Shown in pieces: positions 9,968-20,728 of a stretch of 64,000 nucleotides of DNA. The stretch is from NCBI GenBank assembly GCA_032716605.1, contig CM064573.1, forward strand, positions 10,641,426-10,705,425. Reading direction: 5' to 3'. The notes beneath the pieces are model-generated. The model searched no databases. It worked only from the letters and a program-made list of their open reading frames with translations, and was not told the DNA's origin. Source of the DNA: Paralithodes platypus (Eukaryota > Arthropoda > Malacostraca > Decapoda > Lithodidae). A program made the translations under genes and the position numbers. How positions within the stretch are numbered: the stretch's first letter is position 1; every line of letters begins with the position of its first letter.

Positions 9968-10334
9968 AAGGGGAGATGGGTTGGTTTTCTGGACCACTTT
10001 CTCCCTCATATTTAGCCCCATTAGTTTTCAGATGTTAAGATGTTTGCCCCATTAGTTAGTCGATTTTAAAACCTTTCGCCCCATTTCATCGTCAATATTT
10101 ATACCTTTCCTGCTATTTAGGTGTCGATTTTTTCCCTGGCGAACGATAATGAGCCTGTAATGATGGAAGAACCGGCCTTCGGCCGGGAATTTTTTCTACC
10201 GAAAAATTTGCAAATTAATCTAGAAGGGCGATCTAATGGACGTTATTTTAAATTTGATGGAGGTCTAGGGAGGAAACTAGAAAAATAATGAATACATGCA
10301 AAAATCGCCCAAAAAGTGAACCATCCCCCCTTAA
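9964..10334 (+). mobile_element. Family A element, complete (A4)
   Basis: It starts TTAAAGGGGAGATGGG at the right TTAA of A3 and ends CCATCCCCCCTTAA (10331-10334). The hairpin CCGGCC-TTC-GGCCGG is at 10172-10186. Together A3 and A4 form a head-to-tail dimer with one shared TTAA. Confidence 0.9.
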
Positions 10335-10506
10335 AGCTTAGATAGTGCTGATACCAATTTTTGATCAAAATATGGTTGGTGCCGCGACATGACATATTTG
10401 GGGTACTGTACCTGTATGAGAAAGGTGTGGTAGCGGTAACCTAGCGCTGGTCCACCTCCTATAGGGCCCCATGTCCCGAATATTGTAACCACACCCTCTG
10501 TTTCTA

Positions 10507-10525
10507 ACCCCCCCCCCCCCCCCCA

Positions 10526-10594
<69 letters not shown>

Positions 10595-10595
10595 G
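10507..10595. repeat. C-run, (CT)n, (CA)n, (TA)n compound tract
   Basis: Four simple tracts in succession: C-run 10508-10525, (CT)n, (CA)n 10541-10576, (TA)n to 10595. Confidence 0.97.
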
Positions 10596-10791
10596 TATAT
10601 AATCTACAATATAATTAAAGTATCCTTCGTACACCTGCTTTCTAATCTGCATATAATTGTTTAATGAAACCCAGTGTACAATAAAGAAATAACAATTATA
10701 TTTCCATGTGTCTTTCTTGCACTGAATACCCTCATTTATTCTCACTCTTCCCGTGTCCAATAGTTTGTCGGCAACCTTTATAATAGTTTGC

Positions 10792-11176
10792 GTATGGGGG
10801 GTCACCGGTTTTTTTGTTAGCTTTCTCTCCTCTTTTCTCTTTCCCTGGCTTGTATCCATTCGGCCCCATTCAGCCAACTGTTTTAAGACGTTTATCCCCA
10901 TCCAGGTGTCGATTTCTTCCTGGCGAGCGTAAGCGAGCCAGCATTGTATGGAGAAATCCTGCTTCGCCGGAGACTTTATCTATCAACAAATGTACAAATT
11001 TAGCTTGCTGTCAAAACGAAAATATATATATGCTGGCTCGCTACCGCTCGCCAGGAAAATACTGACACCTGGATGTGGGTAAACGTCTTAAAACAGTAGA
11101 CTGAATAGGGCCGAATGGATACAAGCCAAAGAGAGAGAGGGAGAGAAAGAGAAAACAAGCGAGGTGGGCTCCCTAA
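10792..11176 (+). mobile_element. Family B foldback element, complete (B5)
   Basis: GTAT-GGGGGGTCACCGG at the left, GAGGTGGGCTCCCTAA at the right (TTAA mutated at both sides), 385 bp. Both arms are intact, with TTCGCCGGAGA in the centre. Confidence 0.88.
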
Positions 11177-11224
11177 ATTCCTAGTTGGCAACGCTCTTCT
11201 CCGAGGTACCCGGGGTGCGGGTAA

Positions 11225-11593
11225 TTAAGGGGGAAGGTGTATTATTTGGTCCACATGTTTATTTAGTATTTTATTCTATTTTGTTTTAGTTTCCTCCTTA
11301 GACGTCCATCAAGCTTAACACACATCCCCGAGATCCCCTGCTAGATACATTTGTACATTGTTATGCAGAGAAATGTTCCGGTTCCTCCCAAATCACAGGC
11401 TCGCTATCACTCGCCAGGAAATAATCGACACCTAAATGGCACGACAGGTCTGAATATTGACAAAGAAATTGGGTGAAAGGTCTTAGAATCGCCAAATTAA
11501 TGGGCCAAACGTCTTAAAGTCTGAAACGTAATGGGGCTAAGTATGAGGGAGAAAGGGGGTAGGGGGCTATACATATGAACCATCCCCCCTTAA
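11225..11593 (-). mobile_element. Family A element (A5)
   Basis: TTAAGGGGGAAGGTGT to CATCCCCCCTTAA, 369 bp. The central hairpin is largely lost (GTTCCGGTTCC near 11385) but the core GGCTCGCTATCACTCGCCAG is kept. Confidence 0.85.
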
Positions 11594-11839
11594 ATAGTAA
11601 TCCCGAGATGCGATAATAAACTCTGGAAGGATCCCATACCCATACGTGGAGTAATCGAGCTGGCATTTCTATCATTTGGGAAGGGTCGGCCAGGAAATAG
11701 GTGTGAACATTATGCAGCCCATTTGTTTTACCGCGTTTTTTTTATCTACAAGATGTTAATGGTCAGGATTACAGGCCTAATTTTAGTTAATTTATTATAG
11801 CTTCAACCACAACACTCTAACCACAAGGCACTGGAGTTC
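11594..11839. other. No gene seen
   Basis: Unique-looking AT-rich sequence between A5 and a dispersed repeat. No frame above 60 codons. Confidence 0.5.
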
Positions 11840-11930
11840 TCGAAAAGGGGCTCCAGTCCTGACGTTATTCTTGACTTACAGTGTGCTGGCTTAATAATCC
11901 AATAGGGTTGATAGCCTCTGAAGTCCTATT
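11840..11930 (+). repeat. Dispersed repeat I, copy 1
   Basis: GGAGTTCTCGAAAAGGGGCT then GTGTGCTGGCTTAATAATCC and TTGATAGCCT are repeated at 52903-52995. B6 inserted right at the end of this copy. Confidence 0.65.
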
Positions 11931-12292
11931 TTAAGGGGGACCACTTCGTATATTTTTCGCTCTTTCTCCCTCTCTTTCTGGGTTGTATCAATTCGGCCCC
12001 ATTCAGCCTACTGTTTTAAGACGTTTACCCGCATCCAGGTGTCGATATTTTCCTGGCGAGCGGCAGCAAGCCAGCATATTTAAAAAAAAAAAAAAAATAC
12101 AGCAGGCTAAATTTGTACATTTTTCGATAGAAAAATGTCTCTGGGGAAGCCGGATTTCTCCATACAATGAAAAGAAGAAATCGACATCTGGATGGGGATA
12201 AACGCCTTAATACAGTAGGCTGAATGGGACCGAATGCATACAAGTCAGAACAAGACAGAAAAGGAGAGAAAAAAAGCCGGTCACCCCCTTAA
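11931..12292 (+). mobile_element. Family B foldback element, complete (B6)
   Basis: TTAAGGGGGACCAC to GGTCACCCCCTTAA, 362 bp. The inner right arm is shortened: ATACAATG is followed directly by AAAAGAAGAAATCG, so the CTGGCTCGCTATCGCTCGCC segment is deleted. A 16-nt A-run sits in the middle. Confidence 0.88.
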
Positions 12293-12496
12293 CTAACTAA
12301 CTCTAACCTCTAAAATGCATTGCCTCGCATAATTATCTTCCCCCAAGCCACCCCTGTGTCTACACCCTTGTATCCTTGCCTCACTCACCACAGACGGTTA
12401 TGTAAAAGGTCTATCAAATAATTGGGTATATTGATGGTGATTTACCTTTCTATCCTTCTATAATATGGGTTTATTGCTATGTGTATACCTTTAAAT

Positions 12497-12540
12497 GTAT
12501 GTATGTATATATGTATGTATATATGTATGTATGTATATAC
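12497..12540. repeat. (TATG)n microsatellite
   Basis: Short TATG/TATA tetranucleotide tract. Confidence 0.9.
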
Positions 12541-12545
12541 TCCAT

Positions 12546-13029
12546 TGTAGGGAGTGGCCGAAATTTAAAGTTCCAATTCTTAGGGTCCGGGACCACTTTC
12601 GCATTCCCTCGCCCCTTTCTCTATCTCATTGAGTAGGAGAATGTTGTCTTTAAATGTGCAGAATATGATCGCCATTTTCATAGACAAATTTGGTACAATG
12701 TAAATAACTGAGGGGACGAAGGATTTGCAAGAGAGCATAATATTACAGTAGGTTTTGATTTTTTTTTTTTTTTTCAAAATATTGAGCCCATTTTGCATTG
12801 GTATCAACAACTACACTGCACAAATTGTAAACATACTTGTAACATGAATTATGCATATATTGTATAATAAGTGTTGTATTCGTTTAATTCTTGTAATGTT
12901 AGTATAGGTTTCCTAGCAAATATTGTTTAAATGTATTTGTTATATATACTTCTGTGTTCAGGTTTACGGTGAACAGGGAAGCTAGATTATAGAAGGTGAC
13001 ATAATTATAATCTAAAATATATTTAAAAA
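12546..13029. other. No gene seen
   Basis: AT-rich unique sequence with a 16-nt T-run at 12760. The only longer frame (minus, 12580-12810) runs through the poly-T and looks random. Confidence 0.5.
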
Positions 13030-13084
13030 ATGGCCAAATTTAGGTTGCGAGGAAAAGCGCTCGTGCAAATAACCCCGTCCATAC
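13030..13084 (+). repeat. Fragment related to family E
   Basis: GGTTGCGAGGAAAAGCGCTCGTG resembles the right part of the E-related sequence at 32405-32450 (TTGCGAGAAAAAGCGCCCGTG, given here in pieces). Only one end is present. Confidence 0.4.
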
Positions 13085-13434
13085 ATAAGGGGAGAGGGGT
13101 CGTGTTTCTGGCACCCCTTCTTCCTTATGTTTAGCCATATTAGTTTTGAGATTTGTAGACGTTTGGCCCATTAGTTTGGCGATTTCAACACCTATCACCC
13201 CATTTCATTGTCAATTTTAAGACCTTTCGTACCAATTAGGTGTCAATTTTTTCGTGGTGAGCGATAGCGAGCTTGTATTTTTAAGAAAATATTCTCTACC
13301 GAAAAATGTACAAATATATCTTGAAAGAGGGTCTAGGGGATGTTTTTTAAGCTTGATTAAGGTTTAGGTAGGAAACTAAAATAATAATAAAAAGATAAAA
13401 AAAATAGCAATTAAATACGCCCATCCCCCCTTAA
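13085..13434 (+). mobile_element. Family A element (A6) with duplicated end
   Basis: ATAAGGGGAGAGGGGTCG to CCATCCCCCCTTAA. The hairpin segment is deleted (TTTTTAAGAAAATATTCTCT). The last 30 bp, with its TTAA, is repeated once (to 13465), an incipient tandem array at the element edge. Confidence 0.85.
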
Positions 13435-13465
13435 CTAACTTTCCAATACGCCCATCCCCCCTTAA

Positions 13466-14529
13466 CTCACTTTCCAATCACGTTCTAACTTTAAAGTAAA
13501 CAACTTCATACTCGTGCATAATTTTCTCACGCTATGCTTGACTAAACCACCAGATATTAGGCCACTCAATATTATTCACGGTATGTGTGAGGCCAACAAA
13601 TATTATTATCAGCATGTGGAAATAACTGATTTTGTATTCTACTGTATTATAAGTAATTAATTGCTGCACAGTATTTGTCTTGGTAGGCTATTTTTAGGAT
13701 ATATATTTTAGGTATATTATTGAGATGGTACAGGTCAATAATGTGGTGGAGTTTCACTGCGTACTGTAGTTTGTCTGACTCCCTTGTAGACTGCTCAGTC
13801 TTGCCTCACAACCTTGCTGGAAATAAGTTAGCTAAAAGGTTGTAGGTTATACTTGTGGCAGTGATCATACTGTTTGGGGGTACTTTTTACAAATATGCCG
13901 ACGTTCTGTCCCTATCAGGGTGTATGTAACTCTTCCTAAATAAATTCAATCAATCAATCAATACAATGAACTTCAAATTACGGAACTGTAACAATAATTC
14001 ATACTTACATAGCCTATATTTATCGTGAATAGTATTATGGACTAAAGTATAAGTATAATTGACTTATTCAAGTATAATCCTAATATATTTTTGAGTCTGG
14101 ATTAAATTATTATTTTTATTATCATTATTTATGCCAAATGAGGGCAATCGACAAGTCATGATTCAAAACAGTAGAACCAAAACCTTCTCTATGCACTACA
14201 GTCCATAGAGACGATGTCGGTTCTGTCATGACTTTTCAAGCAAAACACACAGTGGACAATTGTATTTCATATTCAAATTATATTTAATGGCACTGTCTAT
14301 AATTTTATTATTTTGAAATAGTGATAGGTGTCTATTATAATGAGATATATAGTATTTAGGCGAATACACTGAATGCCGGATAATCACTATACTGGGAATA
14401 GACGCTGTTGCCAGATACCCATTAACTTTTACTATCGTAAAACATAATGGATTATATTTATTTGCATAATTTCAATTACCGAGGGTATTATTATAATATT
14501 ATCTCATCTGTATTTATAATGTTATGACT
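13466..14529. other. About 1 kb AT-rich DNA without a gene
   Basis: No frame worth reporting. At 13860-13970 a run ending TCCTAAATAAATTC then (AATC)4 looks like the 3' end of a non-LTR element with a short-repeat tail. A weak inverted pair lies near 14172-14215 (CTTCTCTATG and CATAGAGACG). Confidence 0.5.
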
Positions 14530-14944
14530 TAGTGCTACAATGTTGTCTGTCCAGGGTTATATGCATGGATGAAGTTAGTGCTACAATGTTGTCTGTCCAG
14601 GGTTATATGCATGGATGAAGTTAGTGCTACAATGTTGTCTGTCCTGGGTTATATGCATGGATGAAGTTAGTGCTACAATGTTGTCTGTCCAGGGTTATAT
14701 GCATGGATGAAGTTAGTGCTACAATGTTGTCTGTCCAGGGTTATATGCATGGATGAAGTTAGTGCTACAATGTTGTCTGTCCAGGGTTATATGCATGGAT
14801 GAAGTTAGTGCTACAATGTTGTCTGTCCAGGGTTATATGCATGGATGAAGTTAGTGCTACAATGTTGTCTGTCCAGGGTTATATGCATGGATGAACTTAG
14901 TGCTACAATGTTGTCTGTCCAGGGTTATATGCATGGATGAAGTT
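14530..14944. repeat. 46-bp minisatellite
   Basis: 9 copies of a 46-bp unit (TAGTGCTACAATGTTGTCTG, GTTATATGCATGGATGAA) with only two or three single-base differences. Confidence 0.95.
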
Positions 14945-15520
14945 AGTCTTGTGACTTGGTAATAGTTATCCTAGGGTAAACTCGAACTGTGATTGGTCCT
15001 AATTTAGCCTATGATATATACTAGTTTATACTTCGGAAATATGCGTCCCGGGTAGCCGGTGTATATGAACGGTCATGCCTGGATGTGAGGTGGACGGGCA
15101 TTGTGGTGATAAGGTTTTGTTGCGTGTCTGCCTGCTGAGACTGGAAACTCTCCGGGAGGTCTGGGACCTTGGAATCTTTTGCTGTACACCCCAAATGGGC
15201 CCTGGTCTCTGGGTCTTCGACTGGGCGACATTGGTGTGTGTGAATTGTTGTTTTATTTATATATTTACTTATTTATTTGTTTTGTGTTGTGTTGTCCCTG
15301 TTCGGGCTCTGTCTCGAGTCGGCCACCCCCAGCTATGGGGTATGTGCCTGTGTATATACATACATACATATAAGTAGATCCACAGGGCGTTAAGACTCCC
15401 ATTACATTCCTGGTCACAAATCATCTTCTCACGACGCCCCTTGTTTCACCATTGTATTCATTCAGCCATAACTGATTACAACTCCCACTCATAGTCACAC
15501 CCTCACACTCACACACTCTT
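14945..15520. other. Unassigned DNA with a 100-codon frame
   Basis: A frame at 15075-15377 begins MPGCEVDGHC and contains several Cys and Trp, but its second half is T-rich low-complexity sequence. No domain is recognised and no splice sites are convincing. It could be a decayed element; I do not call a gene. Confidence 0.35.
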
Positions 15521-15524
15521 AGTC

Positions 15525-15538
15525 TCTCTCTCTCTCTT

Positions 15539-15634
<96 letters not shown>

Positions 15635-15640
15635 CTACAA
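15525..15640. repeat. (CT)n microsatellite with (CA)n end
   Basis: Nearly pure (CT)n of about 90 bp, then (CA)5. Confidence 0.97.
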
Positions 15641-15682
15641 TTCATGTACAATACAGTCTACTAATCCACATGATTACTTTAT

Positions 15683-16365
15683 TAATTCAGTTCCAGTGAC
15701 ACATTTTTCGTTATCTCCTGACAAATATTAGACGAGTTTATTCAGCTTAGGAAGGGCGTCTACCAATTAAAAGGCTACAAACTATCTCAATTAATCGTTG
15801 TGTTTACTAAATATCCATCCCGACCTTCATAACGTCTTCTAAATATCCATCCCGACCTTCATAACGTCTTCTAAATATCCATCCCGACCTTCATAACGTC
15901 TTCTAAATATCCATCCCGACCTTCATAACGTCTTCTAAATATCCATCCCGACCTTCATAACGTCTTCTAAATATCCATCCCGACCTTCATAACGTCTTTT
16001 AAATATCCATCCCGACCTTCATAACGTCTTCTAAATATCCATCCCGACCTTCATAACGTCTTCTAAATATCCATCCCGACCTTCATAACGTCTTCTAAAT
16101 ATCCATCCCGACCTTCATAACGTCTTCTAAATATCCATCCCGACCTTCATAACGTCTTCTAAATATCCATCCCGACCTTCATAACGTCTTCTAAATATCC
16201 ATCCCGACCTTCATAACGTCTTCTAAATATCCATCCCGACCTTCATAACATCTTCTAAATATCCATCCCGACCTTCATAACGTCTTCTAAATATCCATCC
16301 CGACCTTCATAACGTCTTCTAAATATAGCTGATCACAAATTAAAAAAGACGTCGCCGGTACAGAG
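15683..16365 (+). mobile_element. Family D element (D1) expanded by an internal satellite
   Basis: The left half (TTAATTCAGTTCCAGTGACA, then GACGAGTTTATTCAGCTTAG) and the right half (AAATATAGCTGATCACAAAT to GACGTCGCCGGTACAG) are family D. Between them lies a 32-bp array whose unit carries the D segment CTTCATAACGTCTTCTAAAT. Confidence 0.85.
15809..16322. repeat. 32-bp minisatellite inside D1
   Basis: 16 copies of a 32-bp unit (ATATCCATCCCGACCTTCAT, AACGTCTTCT) with two single-base variants. Confidence 0.95.
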
Positions 16366-16451
16366 GTTTTCAAACACAAGTGAAATAAAATGCCAACCTG
16401 TCAACATCTTTCTCGTTCCTTCTGTGTATGTCTTCCAGCGTGATGGTCCTG

Positions 16452-16831
16452 TTAAGGGGGGTGACCTGTTTTGGTTCTGTCCTTTTCTATCTTTCTCTGG
16501 CTTGTATCCATTTGGCCCCATTCAGCCTACTGTTTTAAGACGTTTATCCCCATCCAGGTGTAAATTTTTCACTGGTGAGCGGTAGCGAGCCAGCATATTT
16601 TTTATTTTGTTTGACAGCAGGCTAAATTTGTACAATTTTCGATAGAAAAATGTCTCCGGCGAAGCCTGATTTCTTCATATAATGCTGGCTCGCTATCGCT
16701 CGCCAGGAAGAAATCGACACCTAGATGGGGATAAACGTCTTAAAATAGTTGGCTGAATGGGGCCGAATGGTTACAAGCCAGGGAAAGAGAGAAAAGGATA
16801 GAAATACAAAAAAGCAGGTCACCCCCCTTAA
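16452..16831 (+). mobile_element. Family B foldback element, complete (B7)
   Basis: TTAAGGGGGGTGACC to GGTCACCCCCCTTAA, 380 bp, among the best preserved copies. The central hairpin is CCGGCGAAGCCTG (16655). Confidence 0.9.
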
Positions 16832-16900
16832 GGGGAGGGAAGGGGAAAGAAGAGTGGGGAAGGGAAGGGGGATGAAGATGGGGGAAGGGAAGGGGAGTAG
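16832..16900. repeat. GGGAA-rich purine tract
   Basis: Irregular (GGGAAGGGA) run just after B7. Confidence 0.8.
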
Positions 16901-16979
16901 GGTACAGCGTCTCGGCGGTTATTATATTATATCATAATTGAGGGTTATGTTTGTTGTTGCCATTGTCCACCAATATACT

Positions 16980-17165
16980 GTTAGTTCCCCCTAGACTAAG
17001 AATAACGCCTCACCAGATCCCCTTTAGAGTAAAAAAAAACACACACACAAAAATCAAAAGGAAAAAAAAAAAAAAAAAAACGCCACCCAAACCTCCTTCA
17101 GGATAAACATGTACATAATTTTATCGGTAGAAAAATATCCCGACCAAAGGCCGTCTTCTCCTAAG
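16980..17165 (-). mobile_element. Family A fragment (A7)
   Basis: CTTCAGGATAAACATGTACA, TCGGTAGAAAAATATCCC and CCAAAGGCCG match the family A hairpin flank; both ends are lost and A-runs intervene. Confidence 0.65.
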
Positions 17166-17260
17166 TTGCTGGAAAAGTCTTGGTGTAAGATGACCTTTTC
17201 TGTGCTTCATCCGCGCCATGTCTTTGGAATTGATGATCGCTTGGTGTCTCATTTCTATTA
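17166..17260 (+). repeat. Direct repeat flanking (TAG)n, left copy
   Basis: TTGCTGGAAAAGTCTTGGTG through ATTGATGATCGCTTGG recurs at 17650-17735 (TTGCTAGGAAAAGTCCTGGT to ATTGATGATCGCTCG). The intervening sequence is mostly (TAG)n. Confidence 0.75.
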
Positions 17261-17261
17261 G

Positions 17262-17522
17262 TAGTAGTAGTTAGTGGCAATAGTAGTAGTAGTTGCATTC
17301 ATAGTAGTAGTAGTAATAGTAGTAGTAGTAGTAGTAGTAGTAAAAATAGTAGTAGTAGTAGTATTAAATAAAAATCAATGTAGTAGTAGTAATCCACGAT
17401 GATGAGTCTGAGTGCTTACCCCGGAATAGGAAGTAGCTGAATGACAACAAAGTCAGGCGCTTTGATGACTATTCTGACCTAGTCTAGGGTCCAAAGAGGG
17501 GATGCACAGACTGAGTGGTTGA

Positions 17523-17557
<35 letters not shown>

Positions 17558-17591
17558 GTAGTAATAATAGTAGTAGTAATAGTAGTAGTAA

Positions 17592-17623
<32 letters not shown>

Positions 17624-17625
17624 TC
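17262..17625. repeat. (TAG)n microsatellites and A-run
   Basis: Three (TAG)n blocks and a 31-nt A-run (17524-17553). The poly-Tyr frame on the minus strand is an artefact. Confidence 0.97.
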
Positions 17626-17649
17626 CGAACCCTGAGTTGCCAAGATCAA

Positions 17650-17735
17650 TTGCTAGGAAAAGTCCTGGTATAAGTTGACCTTTCCTGCGCCTCATCCGCG
17701 TCACGTCTTATAGGATTGATGATCGCTCGCTCGCT
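17650..17735 (+). repeat. Direct repeat flanking (TAG)n, right copy
   Basis: Partner of 17166-17260; about 85 percent alike by eye. Confidence 0.75.
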
Positions 17736-17948
17736 CAGTTCTCCTCTCCAGGTTTTTGCCCCCCTACCCAAAAGAGGAGAGGAGAGAAACTGGGAAAGAA
17801 GGGCAGGGGTAACTGAAGAAGACAGAATCAGATGAGCGAGCGAGGAAAGGACGGGGGTAAAGATATGTCGAAGGAGAAAGGCGATAAAGGAAAGGAGGAG
17901 GAGGAATTGGGTGATAAAGCAGGTATAAAAATTGAGAAGATAAAATTA

Positions 17949-18173
17949 TTCACCCTTTCGTTACCTGGATCGTCTTTTTTAATCTATTTCTGCTACATTT
18001 AGGCGATTTTATGAAGCTTTGGAAGGATGTATGGTAGCTAGAAGGATTACATCAGATAGTCTGTAGTATTTTAATTGGCAGACGTTCTTCTTAAAGTGAA
18101 TAAAATCTTCTATTAGTTGCCAGGAAATAATGAAAAGGACGTCACCGGTAATGAAGGGGTTAAGAAGGGCAGG
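17949..18173 (+). mobile_element. Family D element, complete (D2)
   Basis: TTCACCCTTTCGTTACC to GTAATGAAGGGGTTAA, 225 bp. It has the family layout: CGATTTTATGAAGC, GGTAGCTAGAAGGATTA, AATCTTCTATTAGTTGCCAG and a terminal GACGTCACCGGTA. Confidence 0.88.
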
Positions 18174-18286
18174 GAAGAGGAAATAATCAGATGGGCGTGC
18201 ACCAAATGTGAAGATCAATTCGAGTGAGAAGGCAGAAAGACCCCCAAGAAGAATGAAATAGACGAGACAAGACAAACATAAAACAT

Positions 18287-18505
18287 TGTACACTCGCGCT
18301 AATAAGTCATGTCCCAGCTGTCTTTACGTTTGGCTCGCTCTGTGCTGTATTAATGTCTGTCAGATGTTGAATAGGGTGGGTAAGTGTAGGAACATGTTTG
18401 TATATTTCACTCGATATGAAGAAATGAAGCTTAGATTTTGCTGAGGCCAATTATTGATCAAAACATACATGGTGCCGAGACATGACTTATTAGCGCGACT
18501 GTACA
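18287..18505 (+). mobile_element. Family F MITE, intact ends (F2)
   Basis: 219 bp with about 27-bp terminal inverted repeats: TGTACACTCGCGCTAATAAG then TCATGTC, and at the right GACATGACTTATTAGCGCGA. It supplies the empty sites for E1 and A3/A4 in F1. No protein is encoded; the superfamily is not decided. Confidence 0.85.
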
Positions 18506-18758
18506 CTCGGGTACCATAGTCTCTAGCCCACTCATAATAATTCATGGACCCTCTAGGTTTTGTTTATGCAATTATAAGTATCTGGATTGATTTTTGGATG
18601 GAACTTGCTTTTCACTAAATAGTATATATAGTTTTGAAGTTGTTGTACATAAAATTATATTCTCAAATTCGTTGCCAGAGATATACTTCCATAATTAGTA
18701 ATAGGTGAAGTCCACTAATATTTATGAGTGGGCTGGAGACTATGGTATCCGAGTGTAC
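18500..18758 (+). mobile_element. Family G MITE
   Basis: Terminal inverted repeats of about 37 bp: TGTACACTCGGGTACCATAG, TCTCTAGCCCACTCATAA at the left, TTTATGAGTGGGCTGGAGAC and TATGGTATCCGAGTGTACA at the right (18725-18758). It shares TGTACACTCG with family F and overlaps F2 by that TGTACA, so the two are either tandem or nested at a shared terminus. Confidence 0.8.
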
Positions 18759-18814
18759 ATCAATTAAAAACAGTGTACAGCAAGTTTGAATGATGAAGAA
18801 AGGTAAAACAGAAA

Positions 18815-19090
18815 AGTAGATAAGATAAATTGGATAAACACTGCAAGAAGAAACCATGAGAAAACCAGAACAAGGTGATAACAAAAGTAGATATGATGAT
18901 AAATTGGACAAACACAGCCAAACTAAACCATGAGAAAGCCTGAACAAAGAGATAAACAAAGTAGCTAAGATAAATTGGATAAACACAGCAAAAAGAAACC
19001 ATGAGAAAGTCAAAACAAAGAGATAAAAAAAAACAGAAAAGAGAAATTGGATAAACCCAGCAAAATAAATCATGAGATAGCTCGAGCAAA
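18815..19090 (-). repeat. Degenerate tandem repeat, about 70 bp
   Basis: Four diverged copies built on AAATTGGATAAACACAGCAA and AAACCATGAGAAA. On the minus strand two frames of 112-136 codons stay open with a repeated 'HGLFLQCLSNLS'-like pattern; divergence is high and the composition is TTT-rich, so I read this as an old minisatellite, not a protein. Confidence 0.6.
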
Positions 19091-19207
19091 GATATCAAAA
19101 TGACCAGTGCATCATATTTGTGCTTCCAAAAACTGTCCTGAAATGTTTGACCACGACTGTATGTGCTATATACAGTATAACATCTTAGTATATCATGTAG
19201 CTATATA

Positions 19208-19583
19208 TTAACCCTTTGACGATCCTGACGCATTTTGACAGTTTATTCTGGCTATTATTAGACGACAATTATTAGACAATTAAGGAGGACCTGTGGAAAT
19301 CTTAAGGGTGTAGATTGTAGAATATCATAATTAACCATCTGACTTCCATATACCCTTCCCAATCTAAATAAAGCTTAAAAAATCGTCTAATCATTGCCAG
19401 AACATGATAAGATAAATAAGATGTCACCGGTACTGAACATAAGAACATAAGAACATAAGAAAATGGGAGTCTGCAGAAAGCCGATTGGCCTAAGTAAGGC
19501 AGATCCCTGTCCCACAAAACCCCAATTACAAAGCCCAATTTTAGGCTCAACACTCTAATACCCTGAGGATCATCAACGGGTTA
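19208..19583 (+). mobile_element. Family D element (D3) joined to a CR1-like 3' end
   Basis: TTAACCCTTTGACGATCCTG to ATGTCACCGGTACTGAA is a nearly whole D element. At about 19435 it runs into (GAACATAA)n and a retroelement 3' end, and TTAA returns at 19581. Confidence 0.75.
19435..19570 (-). mobile_element. CR1-like non-LTR 3' end
   Basis: Minus strand: TTGGGCTTTGTAATTGGGGT, GGGACAGGGATCTGCCTTAC, GGCCAATCGGCTTTCTGCAG, CTCCCATTTTC, then (TTATGTTC)3. A 3' end closing in 8-bp repeats is the signature of CR1 elements. The same tail is found at 29822-30013 (plus) and 39335-39500 (minus). Confidence 0.75.
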
Positions 19584-19795
19584 ACCCTTTCTGTACCGGA
19601 GCTGTTCTTTTATCTTTATTCTAGCTACTATTTGATGATTTTACGCAATTTAAAAAGGGCCTCCAGCAATTACCAACCTTCGAACTATCTCACCTAACCC
19701 TTTTTTCTACCACATGTCCTTCTTAAACTGCACAAAATCGTCTAAATATAGCTGCACTAAAATCGAAAATACGTCGCCGGTAAAGAATGAGTTAA
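19581..19795 (+). mobile_element. Family D element, complete (D4)
   Basis: TTAACCCTTTCTGTACCGGA to GCCGGTAAAGAATGAGTTAA, 215 bp. It shows the uninterrupted CCTTCTTAAACTGCACAAAA site used by C1 in D0. Confidence 0.88.
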
Positions 19796-19859
19796 TAATA
19801 AACGTGTCTTATCCTAAACCTATACCCGGTACCTCTGATGATCTTAAACATCAACATCA

Positions 19860-20060
19860 TCAACAATAACAACAACAACTCTAACCTTAAAAAAACATCA
19901 CTACTAACGACACCAACAGCAGTGGTAGCAACAACAACAACAACAACAACAACTACAAAAACAAAACAAAAAACAACAATGAAATACCACCACCACCAAC
20001 AACAATATGGCAATAACAGCGCATACAAAACCAACAGTATCAACAACAAGAGCAATAACA
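19860..20060. repeat. (CAA)n-rich tract
   Basis: Imperfect CAA/ACC trinucleotide repeats. Poly-Thr/Asn or poly-Leu/Val frames come from this bias. Confidence 0.9.
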
Positions 20061-20171
20061 ATAACAATCAGATAATAATAATGATAATTAAGGAACACCC
20101 CGTTCTTAACATTAATCCTCCATTACAAACCCCAATGCACTAGAATAACCTAATGAAAGCATATGATCCTT

Positions 20172-20250
20172 CCGGGGTTCGAACTCGGGACACCACACTC
20201 AGAACATAAGCATCTACCACATCAACAACCAAACTGATCATTCCTAGGCC
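20172..20250 (-). repeat. tRNA-like SINE fragment
   Basis: The minus strand reads GATGTGGTAGATGCTTATG, GTGGTGTCCC and GAGTTCGAACCCC, with spacing like pol III A and B boxes. The cloverleaf is not clean. Confidence 0.45.
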
Positions 20251-20728
20251 TTTTACCGTGTTTTCCCGCAGGCTAAATCAGAAAGAGGCCTAGAAAGAAA
20301 GTCAGGGGTGAAGAGGGAAGGAAGATTTACATGGATTTACATAAATTCACTGACCACACACACCTTGCGACCTAAGAGAAGTGGTCAGGACTTCATTCTA
20401 TACTCTGTCCATCATTGGTAGGGAAGAAATCAACACTTCAACCTCTTATAGCTCCCATGCTTCGTCGTCCGTTTTTCAAGTTGTGACGAAAGTAAACTTA
20501 GATTTTTTTTTTTTTTTCACAGAATATTCTCTGAATCGGTGGTGTAAGTTACGCTATCAAAATTTCAACCCTTGTTTAACAGTCTATGTTTCGTTTTGGT
20601 TTGTTTATTTTGTAAGTTTTACATTATAATTTTAAGAGTGCTGGAAGTTAGAATGACATAGCTAAATCCAAAGCTGTCCATATTAAAGTACTTTAAATTA
20701 CAATAGCTATATATTGTTTCTTGCATCA

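Larger units (their letters stand above)
9255..10424 (+). mobile_element. Family F element (F1) carrying three nested elements
   Basis: F1 segments are 9255-9286, 9503-9620 and 10335-10424. Joined, they follow the intact F copy at 18287-18505 (GTCTGTCAGATGTTGAATAG, then ATTTTTGATCAAAA, then GACATGAC). Nested in it are E1 and an A3-A4 dimer. The terminal TGTACA repeats are eroded in this copy. Confidence 0.8.

Noticed and set aside
15075..15377. 100-codon Cys/Trp-containing frame
   Set aside because: Second half is T-rich low complexity and no domain is recognisable; kept only as unassigned DNA.
15683..16365. Repeat-spacer array
   Set aside because: A 32-bp unit repeated without spacers inside a family D element.
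18663..19098. Minus-strand multi-pass membrane protein
   Set aside because: The hydrophobic frames follow a decayed 70-bp tandem repeat that is A-rich on the plus strand; two frames are open together.
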